The notes: generated from the letters alone by a model not told the origin. Positions 1-8,498 are shown, counted from the first letter of the stretch. The stretch is DNA of 64,000 bases from 38-11 sp964539975 (GCA_964539975.1 CAZIKK010000004.1:1-64000); one strand, 5' to 3'. Made by a program: numbers and translations.

Positions 1-391
1 CAGAACCTGACGCTAACTCTTCATGAACTACAGGGTCAAAAGTGCCGTGTTCACCTGGCGCATAAGTGACGGTAAACGTATCAACGGGCTGAGAATCTTG
101 TTGCCACTGAGCCGTGTAAGTCGCATCTTCAGTAACCGTAGCTGCCGGTGTGGGATTCCATCCGATAAAAGTATAACCTTCTTCACCGGGTGTCTCAGTA
201 GGAGCAGCAGGGGTGTCAGAACCTGACGCTAACTCTTCATGAANNNNNNNNNNNNNNNNNNNNNNNNNNNNNNNNNNNNNNNNNNNNNNNNNNNNNNNNN
301 NNNNNNNNNNNNNNNNNNNNNNNNNNNNNNNNNNNNNNNNNNNCTACAGGGTCAAAAGTGCCGTGTTCACCAGGATTGTATGTAACCGTAT
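1..391 (-). repeat. Tandem 216-bp (72-residue) InlB-type repeat array
   Basis: The 27 bases at 1-27 recur at 217-243, a period of 216 bp or 72 codons. Reading on the minus strand, one complete unit is visible, with HEELASGS, GYTFIGWNPTP, TYTAQW and PGEHGTFDPV as landmarks. A partial unit sits on the other side of the N run (391-344). The complete unit ends TFTVTYAPGEHGTFDPV and the partial one reads YTVTYNPGEHGTFDPV. The copies are therefore nearly identical where they can be compared. The number of further copies is unknown. Confidence 0.85.
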
Positions 392-1037
392 AGGTATCTG
401 GCGGAGGACTGTCTCCCTCGATGACAACAACACTAGCAGAAGCGGTTTTGTTGCCAACAAAATCTGGTGCGTAAGTTTCAGCGGTGTTGGTGTAGGAGCC
501 TGCTTCAGAGTACGAAGTTGTAAGATGAATCGTCTTGGTATTTCCTGCCTCCAGTACAATTGATTCTGATATATAGTTCAATGTGTCATCTTCAACTACG
601 ATGTTATAAAGCTCGTGGTTACCTGTGTTTTTTACTGTGATGGTGTAAGTCACTGTCTCGCCAATCTCTACTTGTTGAGGATGAGCTGTTTTGGAAATGC
701 TTAAATTATAAGTGGGCACAAATCCTGTCATCCAAATATTCAGCGTCCCTCCGGCTTCTACACCAAGATCGAAAGTAATCGCTTCACCATCAACGAGTAT
801 TTCTTCAATCATGTCTGTCACATACTCTCTGTAATCAGGTCCATTCCAATGCTGGCCTTGCTTGGACAATGGTTGTTGAGTATCGTTATTGTATACTACA
901 ACAACACTTTCTGCATTTCCTGGAACCCCTCTAACTTTTATAAAGTTTGTGCTTTGTGGTGCAGCAAATGCAAAGTTGACTGCACTAAACACCAAAATTA
1001 AGACAAGTATCAAAGCAAGTATTTTTTTCTGTTTCAT
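1..1037 (-). CDS. Secreted repeat protein with DUF11-like and InlB-type repeats, partial and gapped
   Basis: The protein starts at 1037 after a strong AGGAGG-type site. Residues 1-25 form a typical Sec signal peptide (MKQKK, then a hydrophobic core ending AFA). About residues 110-210 resemble a DUF11-type beta-sandwich (NLSISKTAHPQQVEIGETVTY). Next comes a YTVTYNPGEHGTFDPV segment of the InlB B-repeat/Listeria-Bacteroides repeat type (GYTFIGW, YTAQW). A run of 100 N shifts the apparent frame and creates a false stop just after it. When the N run is ignored, the frame continues without a stop to the window edge, so the gene runs off the left end. No anchor is visible. It is probably a secreted or wall-associated adhesin-like protein; substrate and partner are unknown. 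Confidence 0.75.
244..343. other. Assembly gap of exactly 100 N inside the repeat array
   Basis: Exactly 100 N is a common placeholder for a gap of unknown size. The flanks (gaa before, ctacagg after on the plus strand) are the same bases that are contiguous at 25-34. The gap therefore sits at one phase of the 216-bp repeat and probably hides a whole number of repeat units, possibly zero. Confidence 0.95.
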
Positions 1038-1105
1038 TTGTTTCCCCTCCTATTAGTTTGTTATATCTATAATCTATTTGATATCACATGTGTGATTTGA
1101 TGCCG

Positions 1106-2524
1106 TTATACAGCCTTGGCTTCCTTCATGGTTTCAACAAATAAGTTGGCAATGTGTGGATCAAACTGAGTGCCAGATTTAGATAATATTTCGTCTAACG
1201 CAGCCCTTTTGGACATTGGCTTTTTGTAGGGCCTTTCTGTCACCATGGCATCGTAGGCATCCACAATGGAGAAGACTCGGACAACTTTTGGAATCTTTTC
1301 ACCTTTGAATAAGCCAGGGTAGCCAGTTCCATCCCACTTTTCATGATGCAGCAAGATGAGCTCATCAATAGCAATGGTTTCACGCGATTCTTTGATGATA
1401 TTGTAGCCAATTTCGCTATGTCGCTTCATGTCTTCCCACTCTTCTTCGTTCAAAGTATCTGCTTTTTGAAGAATTTCTTCAGGGATACCAATTTTCCCAA
1501 TATCGTGGAATTCACACAGCAACATGAGTTCTTCCCTTTCTCGATCGCTTAACTGAAGTTTTTCACCTATAATGGAACTAATGTGCTTTAGTCGTTCATA
1601 GTGGGCCTTGGTTTCAAAAGTGATGCCTTCAAGTTTTTGCTTCAGATGGTTGACCATGGCTAATTTTGCTTCTTTGCCTTCCTTCAGCTTTAGAAAATAC
1701 ATACGATCTTCCGCTTTTTTAATTAAATGGTGAATGTTTTCCGTCTCTTCTTTTTTGGTTGCAATGCCAAAACTGATGCTGATGGGAAAAACATCCAAAG
1801 GATTGAGCTCAAAAGATTGTTTGATGCGTTGAACCACTCGATAAGCTGTTTTCTCAGAAGTGGATGGCAAAAGAATCATGAACTCATCCCCTCCGATACG
1901 GCTTACAATGTCTTCTTGCCTAGCCGAACTTTTAATTAACTGAGCCGTCTTTTTAAGAACGCGATCCCCCATTTCGTGCCCGAAAGCATCATTGATCAAT
2001 TTTAGTCCATTTAAATCTCCCATCACGATACTTAAGGGCAATTGTCGCTTCGTATTTAAGCGAGCAAGCTCTTCTTCGAAGAAACCCTTGTTGTACAAGC
2101 CTGTCAGGCTATCTCGGTAAGCTTTGTCAAAGTCCAAAAGATTATGTGTGTAGCGGACACCCTGCAAGGCTTTTTCTACCGATTTTTTTAAAGGCGTAAT
2201 ATCAGTGAAAACAATCATCAGAGCATCCATATCATCGCTAAAGATGTTGACTAGGTAAGTTCTGCCATTGTTGCCAATCCGGCACTCGAATTTCCTTCTT
2301 GTGCCAGGAATCAAGTTGTAAAAGAGATCCTGTATTCCAAATATGATCTTATGGTCTGTCAAAATATTAGAGATCTTCTCACCAATCACTTTTTCTGGTT
2401 CAATAGTGGTGATTTGTTTAAAACTGTCACTAACTTTAACTAAAACATAATCCACAAATTCACCATTTTTATTAAATAAAGACTTGAATGTGAGAAAAAA
2501 ATCATATCTTGAAGGGTATTCCAT
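1106..2524 (-). CDS. PAS-like/GGDEF/HD-GYP cyclic-di-GMP turnover protein
   Basis: This 472-residue protein has an N-terminal sensory region of PAS type (about 1-125), a GGDEF domain (about 135-290) and an HD-GYP domain (about 305-465). The diguanylate cyclase signature IGGDEF is intact at about residue 211. An RxxD inhibitory I-site (RQED) lies five residues before it. The phosphodiesterase has FHDIGK and HHEKWDGTGYP, so both opposing activities look possible. No membrane segment is seen, so it is probably cytosolic. An in-frame GTG at 2533 overlaps the GGGGGAG ribosome site (2539-2533), so the ATG at 2524, 8 nt from that site, is the better start. The gene appears to stand alone behind its own promoter. 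c-di-GMP often governs pili and surface polymers, which are encoded nearby, but that link is inference. Confidence 0.9.
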   Translation of the reverse strand: MEYPSRYDFFLTFKSLFNKNGEFVDYVLVKVSDSFKQITTIEPEKVIGEKISNILTDHKIIFGIQDLFYNLIPGTRRKFECRIGNNGRTYLVNIFSDDMDALMIVFTDITPLKKSVEKALQGVRYTHNLLDFDKAYRDSLTGLYNKGFFEEELARLNTKRQLPLSIVMGDLNGLKLINDAFGHEMGDRVLKKTAQLIKSSARQEDIVSRIGGDEFMILLPSTSEKTAYRVVQRIKQSFELNPLDVFPISISFGIATKKEETENIHHLIKKAEDRMYFLKLKEGKEAKLAMVNHLKQKLEGITFETKAHYERLKHISSIIGEKLQLSDREREELMLLCEFHDIGKIGIPEEILQKADTLNEEEWEDMKRHSEIGYNIIKESRETIAIDELILLHHEKWDGTGYPGLFKGEKIPKVVRVFSIVDAYDAMVTERPYKKPMSKRAALDEILSKSGTQFDPHIANLFVETMKEAKAV

Positions 2525-2572
2525 TACAATCACTCCCCCAGTTTCATAGCAACAAGATGTCTGCTTATGTGT

Positions 2573-2600
2573 ATTGTAGTAAATGGAAATTACATTTCAA
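2573..2600 (-). promoter_or_regulatory. Putative sigma-A promoter of the GGDEF/HD-GYP gene
   Basis: On the minus strand TTGAAA (2600-2595) is followed after 16 nt by TACAAT (2578-2573). It lies about 50 bp before the chosen ATG and downstream of the terminator of the preceding gene. Confidence 0.5.
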
Positions 2601-2621
2601 TTACATATAGGAAAATTTCAA

Positions 2622-2658
2622 AAATTAAAAAAAATAACAGCCAGAATAGGCTGTTATT
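2622..2658 (-). terminator. Rho-independent terminator after the alcohol dehydrogenase
   Basis: A perfect 10-bp stem, AATAACAGCC with GGCTGTTATT, flanks a 6-nt loop. On the minus strand it is followed by a run of T (2634-2627). It lies about 20 bp after the dehydrogenase stop. Confidence 0.85.
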
Positions 2659-2677
2659 GAGTGAGGTTGACGCCATC

Positions 2678-3868
2678 TTAATCGGCAAATAACTTGTTTG
2701 GCTTATATCCGTAATAACTGTCTGAAAAAATTTTCTCGGCTTCTTGGTAAGAAGGGATTTTGGGAGATAACTTGGTAGCGACAGCTCTTTCAGAACTTTC
2801 AATAAATTTAGGCAATTTATTGAAATAGGCTTTTTCATCCACACCCAAATCCTTGAAACTATTTTTCATCCCTAAGTCTGAAATGAATTGCCACAAATGG
2901 TCAACCAGCTGTTGGCATAAAGCCTGATCGTCTCCAGAATAACCTAATCTCTTTGAAATATTGACGTAAGCAGGATGGGGCGAGTGAAAAGCAGTAGTAA
3001 ATGGCAATAGCACACCACACACCAATCCATGAGGCAAGTTAAAATAGGGGCCTGGCTGGTCCAATCCATGGGCCAATCCGGCACAGGAGTTGGTAATGGC
3101 AAGACCGGCAAGGCTAGCTGCGTTATGGCATATCTCTCGTGCAGCACTTTTCTTAGAGACACTCACCTCTTTTCCAGCAGACAACGGCAAGTTTTCGAGT
3201 AGATCCAAGGCAGAGGACATGGCCAAAGAAACCACCATGGGAGGTGTGACCTTGCATACTGCAGCTTCCAAAGCATGCGTCAAGGCATCCAATCCGGTGA
3301 AGGCAGCGATGTGATCTGGCAGCGTGTCTGTCAAATCAGCATCAAGAATGGCATAAGTGGGGATTAAACGGTTATCTAACATTAAATGTTTCATATTGGT
3401 TTTTTCGTTGGTAAAGACAGCTGCTGAAGTGGTTTCTGAGCCGGTTCCGCTGGTAGTAGGGATAGCGACTAACTGAGCCAATCCTGTTGTGGGAGGCAAG
3501 CCATAAGGAATGAAGGCTTTTTCAAAAGTCATCTCAGAATGTTCATAAAACAACCACAAAGCCTTTGCTGTATCCATTACCGAACCGCCTCCAATTGCGA
3601 TAATTAAATCGGGTTCAAAGATTCTTAACGTTTCAACGGCTTTTTCAATGTCATCAAAAGTGGGTTCTCGACGTATATCGGCGACAAATCGGCATTCGCC
3701 ACCACCTCTGGCAATGCTGGCTGTGATTTTTTGTTGCCACTGTTCACCAATGACACCACCATCATAAACCACTGCTGCTCGCTTTGGCTTAAGTTGACCC
3801 AAAAAAGCAATAGACCCCCTACCCATGACAAACTGACTGTTTTGCAAAAGGGAAAAAGACTGATTCAT
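2678..3868 (-). CDS. Iron-containing (group III) alcohol dehydrogenase
   Basis: This 396-residue NAD(P)-dependent dehydrogenase has the usual length of the Fe-ADH family. The nucleotide-binding motif IGGGSVMDTAKA lies near residue 95. PTTSGTGSETT follows near 140. The metal ligand region contains GLDALTHALE (Asp and first His), GLAHGLDQ and NLPHG (remaining His). It would reduce an aldehyde or oxidise an alcohol during fermentation; the true substrate (butanol, 1,3-propanediol, lactaldehyde or other) cannot be told from sequence. It starts at the second of two overlapping ATGs, following AAAGGAG. It is a single-gene unit with its own promoter and terminator, and it diverges from the plus-strand acyltransferase cluster. 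Confidence 0.88.
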   Translation of the reverse strand: MNQSFSLLQNSQFVMGRGSIAFLGQLKPKRAAVVYDGGVIGEQWQQKITASIARGGGECRFVADIRREPTFDDIEKAVETLRIFEPDLIIAIGGGSVMDTAKALWLFYEHSEMTFEKAFIPYGLPPTTGLAQLVAIPTTSGTGSETTSAAVFTNEKTNMKHLMLDNRLIPTYAILDADLTDTLPDHIAAFTGLDALTHALEAAVCKVTPPMVVSLAMSSALDLLENLPLSAGKEVSVSKKSAAREICHNAASLAGLAITNSCAGLAHGLDQPGPYFNLPHGLVCGVLLPFTTAFHSPHPAYVNISKRLGYSGDDQALCQQLVDHLWQFISDLGMKNSFKDLGVDEKAYFNKLPKFIESSERAVATKLSPKIPSYQEAEKIFSDSYYGYKPNKLFAD

Positions 3869-3922
3869 TCATCTGCTCCTTTCAAAAATTATTGGGAGAT
3901 TCAAAAGATCTCATTCACTACT

Positions 3923-3951
3923 ATCATAGATGAAAACCCTTTCCTTGTCCA
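3923..3951 (-). promoter_or_regulatory. Putative promoter of the alcohol dehydrogenase
   Basis: On the minus strand TGGACA (3951-3946), 17 nt of spacer, then TATGAT (3928-3923). Each hexamer matches consensus at five of six positions. The 3869-4048 divergent region shows no equally good plus-strand promoter. Confidence 0.5.
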
Positions 3952-4048
3952 TGGATACATGTTTTACTTGAATGATGGAACTTATTGATTCATTTGACGT
4001 CTACATGAATGTATCGGACACAAAATAAAACTAGAAAGGAAACACAAA

Positions 4049-4534
4049 ATGAAAAAAATCGCAATCGCAATCCTATTGGTCATGAGTCTGGCATTAATGG
4101 GTTGCCAGGGACAAACAGAAACACCTGTAGATGATCCGGTGAACATCGACATGAGCCTAGAGGAAATTCTTGATGAAATGTATGCCCTGACAGGATTGGA
4201 ATGGCCAAATCTTGTCAAGACACCTGTGGATGATGACAACATGGCCTACATGCTGGGAACAACAAACTTTGAATTCGAAGAGGCCCTTGCCTCCGAGCCT
4301 ATGATGTCCGCACAAGCTCATTCAGTAGTTCTGGTAAGAGTTGATGCAGATGCCAATATGGAGACCATTAAAAAAGACATCAAAGACAATGTAGATGGCA
4401 GAAAATGGATTTGTGTTGGCGTTGAAGAGGACAACATCTTGGTGGACAGTTCACGTCAATATATCGTGTTGATCATGGACAATGAAGGTAGCGAAGCTTT
4501 GTTAGACGCATTCCATCAAATCATGCAAGGATAA
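4049..4534 (+). CDS. DUF4358-like lipoprotein
   Basis: This 161-residue protein has a lipoprotein signal: KKIAIAILLVMSLALMGC, with Cys19 as lipidation site. It should sit on the outer face of the membrane. The C-terminal half (VVLVRVDADANMETIKKDIKDN, then GRKWICVGVE and YIVLIMDNEG) resembles the DUF4358 family, small clostridial exported proteins of unknown role. It is followed 7 nt later by an MBOAT acyltransferase and then a DHHW-like protein, so it is probably a partner of a surface acylation machine. Family assignment is from pattern recognition only; the function is unknown. Confidence 0.7.
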   Translation: MKKIAIAILLVMSLALMGCQGQTETPVDDPVNIDMSLEEILDEMYALTGLEWPNLVKTPVDDDNMAYMLGTTNFEFEEALASEPMMSAQAHSVVLVRVDADANMETIKKDIKDNVDGRKWICVGVEEDNILVDSSRQYIVLIMDNEGSEALLDAFHQIMQG

Positions 4535-4541
4535 GCTTGTT

Positions 4542-5945
4542 ATGGTTTTCTCAAGTATACAGTTTTTGTTTTATTTTATGCCCATCGTTATGGTGGGCTA
4601 TTTTTTAACACCTGACTCTCATAAGAATAAAACACTCTTTGCCAGCAGTTTAATTTTTTATTTTTTTGGGGAACCCATTTATATTGGGTTGCTCCTATTC
4701 TCAATTATGATCGATTACTTTCATAGTCGCATCATCGATCATCACTTTGGATCAAAAAAAGCAACAACCGCCCTGATGTCATCCATTATTTTAAATGTTG
4801 GACTCTTGTCTATTTTTAAATACAGCGACTTTATCATACAAAACACCAATAAATGGTTCAGCACGGAGATTCCATTATTGGACATTCCTTTGCCCATTGG
4901 AATCAGTTTTTTTACCTTCCAAACCATGAGTTATACCATAGACGTTTATCGTGGACACGCGAAAGCTCAAACAAGCTTTTTAGGGCTGGGAACCTATGTC
5001 TCTCTATTCCCTCAATTAATTGCAGGACCCATCGTTAGATACCGAACCATCAGCAAAGATCTAATCCAAAGACAACATAACTTTGATAAAGGTTTTTATG
5101 GGATTACTCGGTTCATCATCGGTTTATCCAAGAAAGTGATTCTTGCCAATAGTTTTGCTGTTTTAGCCAATGAACAATTGGCGGCATCTCAACCAGACGT
5201 CTTATTGTATTGGTTGAGCGGTGCTGCTTATATGCTTCAAATCTACTATGACTTTTCAGGATATAGCGACATGGCTATTGGATTGGGCAGCATTTTCGGG
5301 TTTCGATTTCCGGAAAATTTCAATTATCCCTACAGCGCCGGCTCCATCACCGAGTTTTGGAGACGCTGGCACATGACGTTGGGACAATGGTTTAGAGATT
5401 ATGTCTACATTCCCTTGGGAGGCAATCAAAAAAGCCCACTTAGAACACTTTTCAATCTTTTTATTGTGTGGGCACTGACAGGTCTATGGCATGGCGCAAG
5501 CTGGAATTATGTACTCTGGGGGACGGGATTTGCTGTGATTTTAGGACTAGAGAAAAAATATCTGCTCAATCTATTGGCGAAATTCCCAAAAGGGCTGGGT
5601 CATATCTATGTGGTGATGGTGATGCTATTGTCATTTGTCTTGTTTAGATTTGAAGATTTAAGCGTCGTGTCTCGTGTGTATCAAGGCATGTTTGGATTAT
5701 CGAACTTGACTCTTATGTCCCAGGAGAGCCTTTATCTTTTGAAGAGTTATAAAGTAGTGTTAGTACTGGGTATCATTGGGTCAACCCCAATGGTTGCAAA
5801 TATTACCTGCCTATTTACAAATCAAATGAAAGGTGCGAAATGGATAGGAATCGTTGAAGTAGCAAGCTTGTTCTTTCTATTCTTGCTGTCGACCAGTTAT
5901 TTGGTAGATGGATCCTTTAATCCTTTTCTATATTTTAGGTTTTAA
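4542..5945 (+). CDS. MBOAT family O-acyltransferase (AlgI/DltB/PatA type)
   Basis: This 467-residue polytopic membrane protein shows family hallmarks: PIGISFFTFQTMSYTIDVYR near 120, FWRRWHMTLGQWFRDYVYIP near 275 and LWHGASWNYVLWG near 320, with the invariant catalytic His in LWHG. Members move acyl groups, usually acetyl, across the membrane onto an extracellular polysaccharide or similar acceptor. The closest architecture is AlgI-like, since no dlt genes are adjacent. The start ATG is placed 11 nt after an AAGGA site that overlaps the preceding stop. Its partners are probably the lipoprotein before it and the DHHW-like protein that begins 2 nt after it. The acceptor is unknown. Confidence 0.92.
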   Translation: MVFSSIQFLFYFMPIVMVGYFLTPDSHKNKTLFASSLIFYFFGEPIYIGLLLFSIMIDYFHSRIIDHHFGSKKATTALMSSIILNVGLLSIFKYSDFIIQNTNKWFSTEIPLLDIPLPIGISFFTFQTMSYTIDVYRGHAKAQTSFLGLGTYVSLFPQLIAGPIVRYRTISKDLIQRQHNFDKGFYGITRFIIGLSKKVILANSFAVLANEQLAASQPDVLLYWLSGAAYMLQIYYDFSGYSDMAIGLGSIFGFRFPENFNYPYSAGSITEFWRRWHMTLGQWFRDYVYIPLGGNQKSPLRTLFNLFIVWALTGLWHGASWNYVLWGTGFAVILGLEKKYLLNLLAKFPKGLGHIYVVMVMLLSFVLFRFEDLSVVSRVYQGMFGLSNLTLMSQESLYLLKSYKVVLVLGIIGSTPMVANITCLFTNQMKGAKWIGIVEVASLFFLFLLSTSYLVDGSFNPFLYFRF

Positions 5946-5947
5946 TC

Positions 5948-7030
5948 ATGCAATTGAAAAGAAAAACCACCTTAATGGCGGCATTGATTGTTTCAATTGT
6001 TTTGTTGAATTTCATTAAAACCGATCAAACGCTATCCATTTGGGAAAGACGCGAATTAAAACAATTCCCAGATATCAAAACAGAAGCCTTTCTTTCAGGA
6101 GAATGGTGGATAGATTTTGAATCATATGCGTTAGACCAATTCGTGTTTAGACAGGAATTTAGGCGACTAAAAATCTGGTTTGAGGAGTCAGTGCTTCGCA
6201 AACAAGATTTGTCTGGTCTTTTCTCAGAAAAAAACCACTTGTTTAAAATGCTCAACTACAAAGACATATCCGAGCTTGATCGATTTGTTTCTTATATTGA
6301 ACATATAACAACTGCTTATTTTCATGACAATCGGATCTATTATGTCCATATCCCCGATAAAACGCGATACAGCGACAGAGAATGGCTGATTCAATGGGAA
6401 ACAGCAACAGAAGCTTTTCTGAAAGAGAATCTCCAAGGGCTATCTTTTATATCCATTTCCAACCAGCTAAGCCTTGAGCATTTTTACGCAACCGATACCC
6501 ATTGGAGACAAGAAACCCTCCATCCTGTGGCTCAATCCATTATCGAAGCAATAGGGCAGGAAATACAATATGACAAAAGTGAGTTCATAAAAAAAGAGTA
6601 CCCTCAGTTCCTAGGTGTTTTGTATGGTCAACTGCCAAACCGAAAAACAAAAGAAACATTGTACTACTTGGAGCATCCTAATTTTCAATCCTACACCATT
6701 CATGATTATGAAAAAGGCAACATCGATATGTATGACCCTTCCAAGTTGACAGGCATGGATGGATACGATGTATTCTTATCCGGTGCCTCTCCTCTACTGG
6801 AAATTATCAACCCTCATGCCCAAACAGACAAAGAACTGGTTTTGTTTAGGGACAGTTTTGGCAGTAGCCTGTTGCCATTATTAAGTTTACAGTACGAAAA
6901 AATCACTGCCATCGATACCCGGTATGTTCCAGTATCGTATTTATCTAAACTACTTGACTTTTCACCAGAGCAAGATGTTTTGTTTATGTACAGCTCAGGG
7001 ATAGTGCATCAATATGAAGCGTTGAGATGA
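5948..7030 (+). CDS. DHHW-like (AlgJ/AlgX-like) protein
   Basis: This 360-residue protein has an N-terminal membrane anchor (about residues 8-24) and an extracellular SGNH-like fold of the DHHW/AlgX group. The signature region reads FYATDTHWRQETLHP, with DTHW in place of the usual DHHW. Near residue 295 FRDSFGSSL matches the catalytic Ser block that ends this fold (RDSFG). Such proteins work with an MBOAT partner to complete O-acetylation outside the cell. The gene lies 2 nt after the MBOAT gene, which supports coupling. The replaced first His is odd and might weaken catalysis. The unit ends at a strong hairpin at 7061-7090. Confidence 0.8.
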   Translation: MQLKRKTTLMAALIVSIVLLNFIKTDQTLSIWERRELKQFPDIKTEAFLSGEWWIDFESYALDQFVFRQEFRRLKIWFEESVLRKQDLSGLFSEKNHLFKMLNYKDISELDRFVSYIEHITTAYFHDNRIYYVHIPDKTRYSDREWLIQWETATEAFLKENLQGLSFISISNQLSLEHFYATDTHWRQETLHPVAQSIIEAIGQEIQYDKSEFIKKEYPQFLGVLYGQLPNRKTKETLYYLEHPNFQSYTIHDYEKGNIDMYDPSKLTGMDGYDVFLSGASPLLEIINPHAQTDKELVLFRDSFGSSLLPLLSLQYEKITAIDTRYVPVSYLSKLLDFSPEQDVLFMYSSGIVHQYEALR

Positions 7031-7060
7031 GTTACCCAATGCTATCAACCAGGTCACATT

Positions 7061-7090
7061 TCAAAACCTCTGCAATTGCAGAGGTTTTGA
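7061..7090. terminator. 30-bp perfect palindrome between convergent genes
   Basis: TCAAAACCTCTGCAA is followed directly by its exact reverse complement. It lies 30 bp after the DHHW-like stop and 22 bp after the stop of the facing minus-strand pilin gene. Both sides carry a TTTTGA arm, so it can act as a terminator in both directions, although the T tract is short. Confidence 0.7.
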
Positions 7091-7112
7091 TAGTTGATTG
7101 TTGGTTAGGTTT

Positions 7113-8486
7113 CTAGTTTGTGACTCTATATGTTCGAGTTAACTTACCTTCCTCACTTACGGTAATGGTGATATCAATTGATTGAGACAAGTTGTATTTA
7201 CTCTCAACAGGATCGACCACCACCACCGCACCCAAGGGCTTCGTAATCACTAGACCTTGGGATCCATTTCCTGAAACCGAATAAGTGACAATGTCTGGAT
7301 CAAAGTTAGGCGATAATGTTGTGTTCCCCTCAAATGACAGGCTTAATAGTCTGGCATACTCGGTGATGGCGGTTACGTTAATGATCACACTATCTGTTAA
7401 CACAGTAGGATTATCTTCGTCATCATCTAAAGCGACAGACACTGTCAGGTTTGCTGAGCCACCTGGATTGATCCCTTGAACAAGAACGGTGTTAGGATTA
7501 TCCTCATCTTCCTCAAAGGTAATAAAAGCGGTTTCCCCTTCTATTGGACTTGTCCATGAGATCGACGCAACGTTGACCCCTTCAGGCAAACTGGGCTCAA
7601 TGATAACTTTTAAGACTTCATCTGTTCCAACAGAAAGGTTTACCGAACCTGTAATGACACTATCGTCACTGCGCACAATTTTGGCTACAGAGGTTTCGGA
7701 CACCACCGTTACAGTTACCTGACGCCATTGGGTGTTGTCTTCTACGCTAGTGGCCCGGATAGTAGCTGAATGGCCAATATCACCTGTTGCCCTAACTAAT
7801 GCGATTCGATCATCAGAGTCAATAATTTGAAAACCCACGCCCATATAAACACTCCAATCAACGGCTTTATTGGCAATGAACAAGAACTCTTCCCCTTGAA
7901 TCATCCCAAAATTGATTTCTCGATTAAGTCGAACCTCATCAGAAGCCGATAAATTTGTGACAGAGCTGTCTTTGAGTAGTTTTAAAGCTGTACCAGATGT
8001 TTCGCCTAAGATTTCGTTGTTTTTGATAGACATATTAGGAAGCCCCACATCCATATCAATGGAATAGGCTTGATCTTCTTCCAATCCTCTAATAGAAAGG
8101 TTCAACAAGTTAGGGGAGGCTTTAGTGAAAGACAAGTCTTTTACCTCAACTCCTAACAGTCTTGTTTGTCTATTGTCATCTGCATCGAGATAGCTGTAAT
8201 AAACACTTTCATTTTCATAATAAATATAATGGTAAGGGTCCTCAAAAGTCACTGGTTTTGAAGTTTCTATGGACACTACAGAGGCAAAACGCACGGCTTC
8301 TGTAATGCCAGTTGTGGATAAACGGACAGAAGTCTGTACTTGATACTGGTCTGACCCCTTGGCAAAAATTTCATTGCCAAAAAACAACAGATTGAATGCC
8401 AAAGCGACCAACAATCCAACAATTGCCAATGCGATGATGATCTCCAACAACGTGGCTCCTCTATGATTTTTCATTTTATCTAACAC
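7113..8486 (-). CDS. Large minor pilin (PilW-like) fused to Ig-like and cadherin-like domains
   Basis: This 457-residue protein opens with a class III (type IV) prepilin signal: HRG then ATLLEIIIALAIVGLLVALA, with cleavage expected after Gly and the conserved Glu at +5. Residues about 10-170 are a pilin stalk. Residues about 255-370 look like a bacterial Ig-like domain (VNLSVGTDEVLKVIIEP). Residues about 375-457 match the cadherin-like beta-sandwich pattern (LLSLSFEGNTTLSPNFDPDI, then YSVSG). Ordinary minor pilins are under 250 residues, so this one could be a tip adhesin. It begins with GTG 5 nt after AGGTGA; the ATG at 8474 is a weaker choice. It is the last gene of the pilus locus, 12 bp after the preceding pilin gene. 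Confidence 0.82.
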   Translation of the reverse strand: MLDKMKNHRGATLLEIIIALAIVGLLVALAFNLLFFGNEIFAKGSDQYQVQTSVRLSTTGITEAVRFASVVSIETSKPVTFEDPYHYIYYENESVYYSYLDADDNRQTRLLGVEVKDLSFTKASPNLLNLSIRGLEEDQAYSIDMDVGLPNMSIKNNEILGETSGTALKLLKDSSVTNLSASDEVRLNREINFGMIQGEEFLFIANKAVDWSVYMGVGFQIIDSDDRIALVRATGDIGHSATIRATSVEDNTQWRQVTVTVVSETSVAKIVRSDDSVITGSVNLSVGTDEVLKVIIEPSLPEGVNVASISWTSPIEGETAFITFEEDEDNPNTVLVQGINPGGSANLTVSVALDDDEDNPTVLTDSVIINVTAITEYARLLSLSFEGNTTLSPNFDPDIVTYSVSGNGSQGLVITKPLGAVVVVDPVESKYNLSQSIDITITVSEEGKLTRTYRVTN

Positions 8487-8498
8487 ATGATCACCTAC

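Noticed and set aside
237..343. Stop of the secreted protein just past the N run
   Set aside because: The frame is shifted by the 100 N placeholder; joining the flanks keeps the frame open to the window edge.
1078..1100. Short inverted repeat (ATCACA, TGTGAT) before the secreted protein as a CRP-type site
   Set aside because: It is short, close to the GGDEF/HD-GYP stop and not linked to a visible promoter.
3869..4048. Promoter for the plus-strand acylation unit
   Set aside because: TTGACG near 3997 has no acceptable -10 at 16-18 nt; no confident call was possible.
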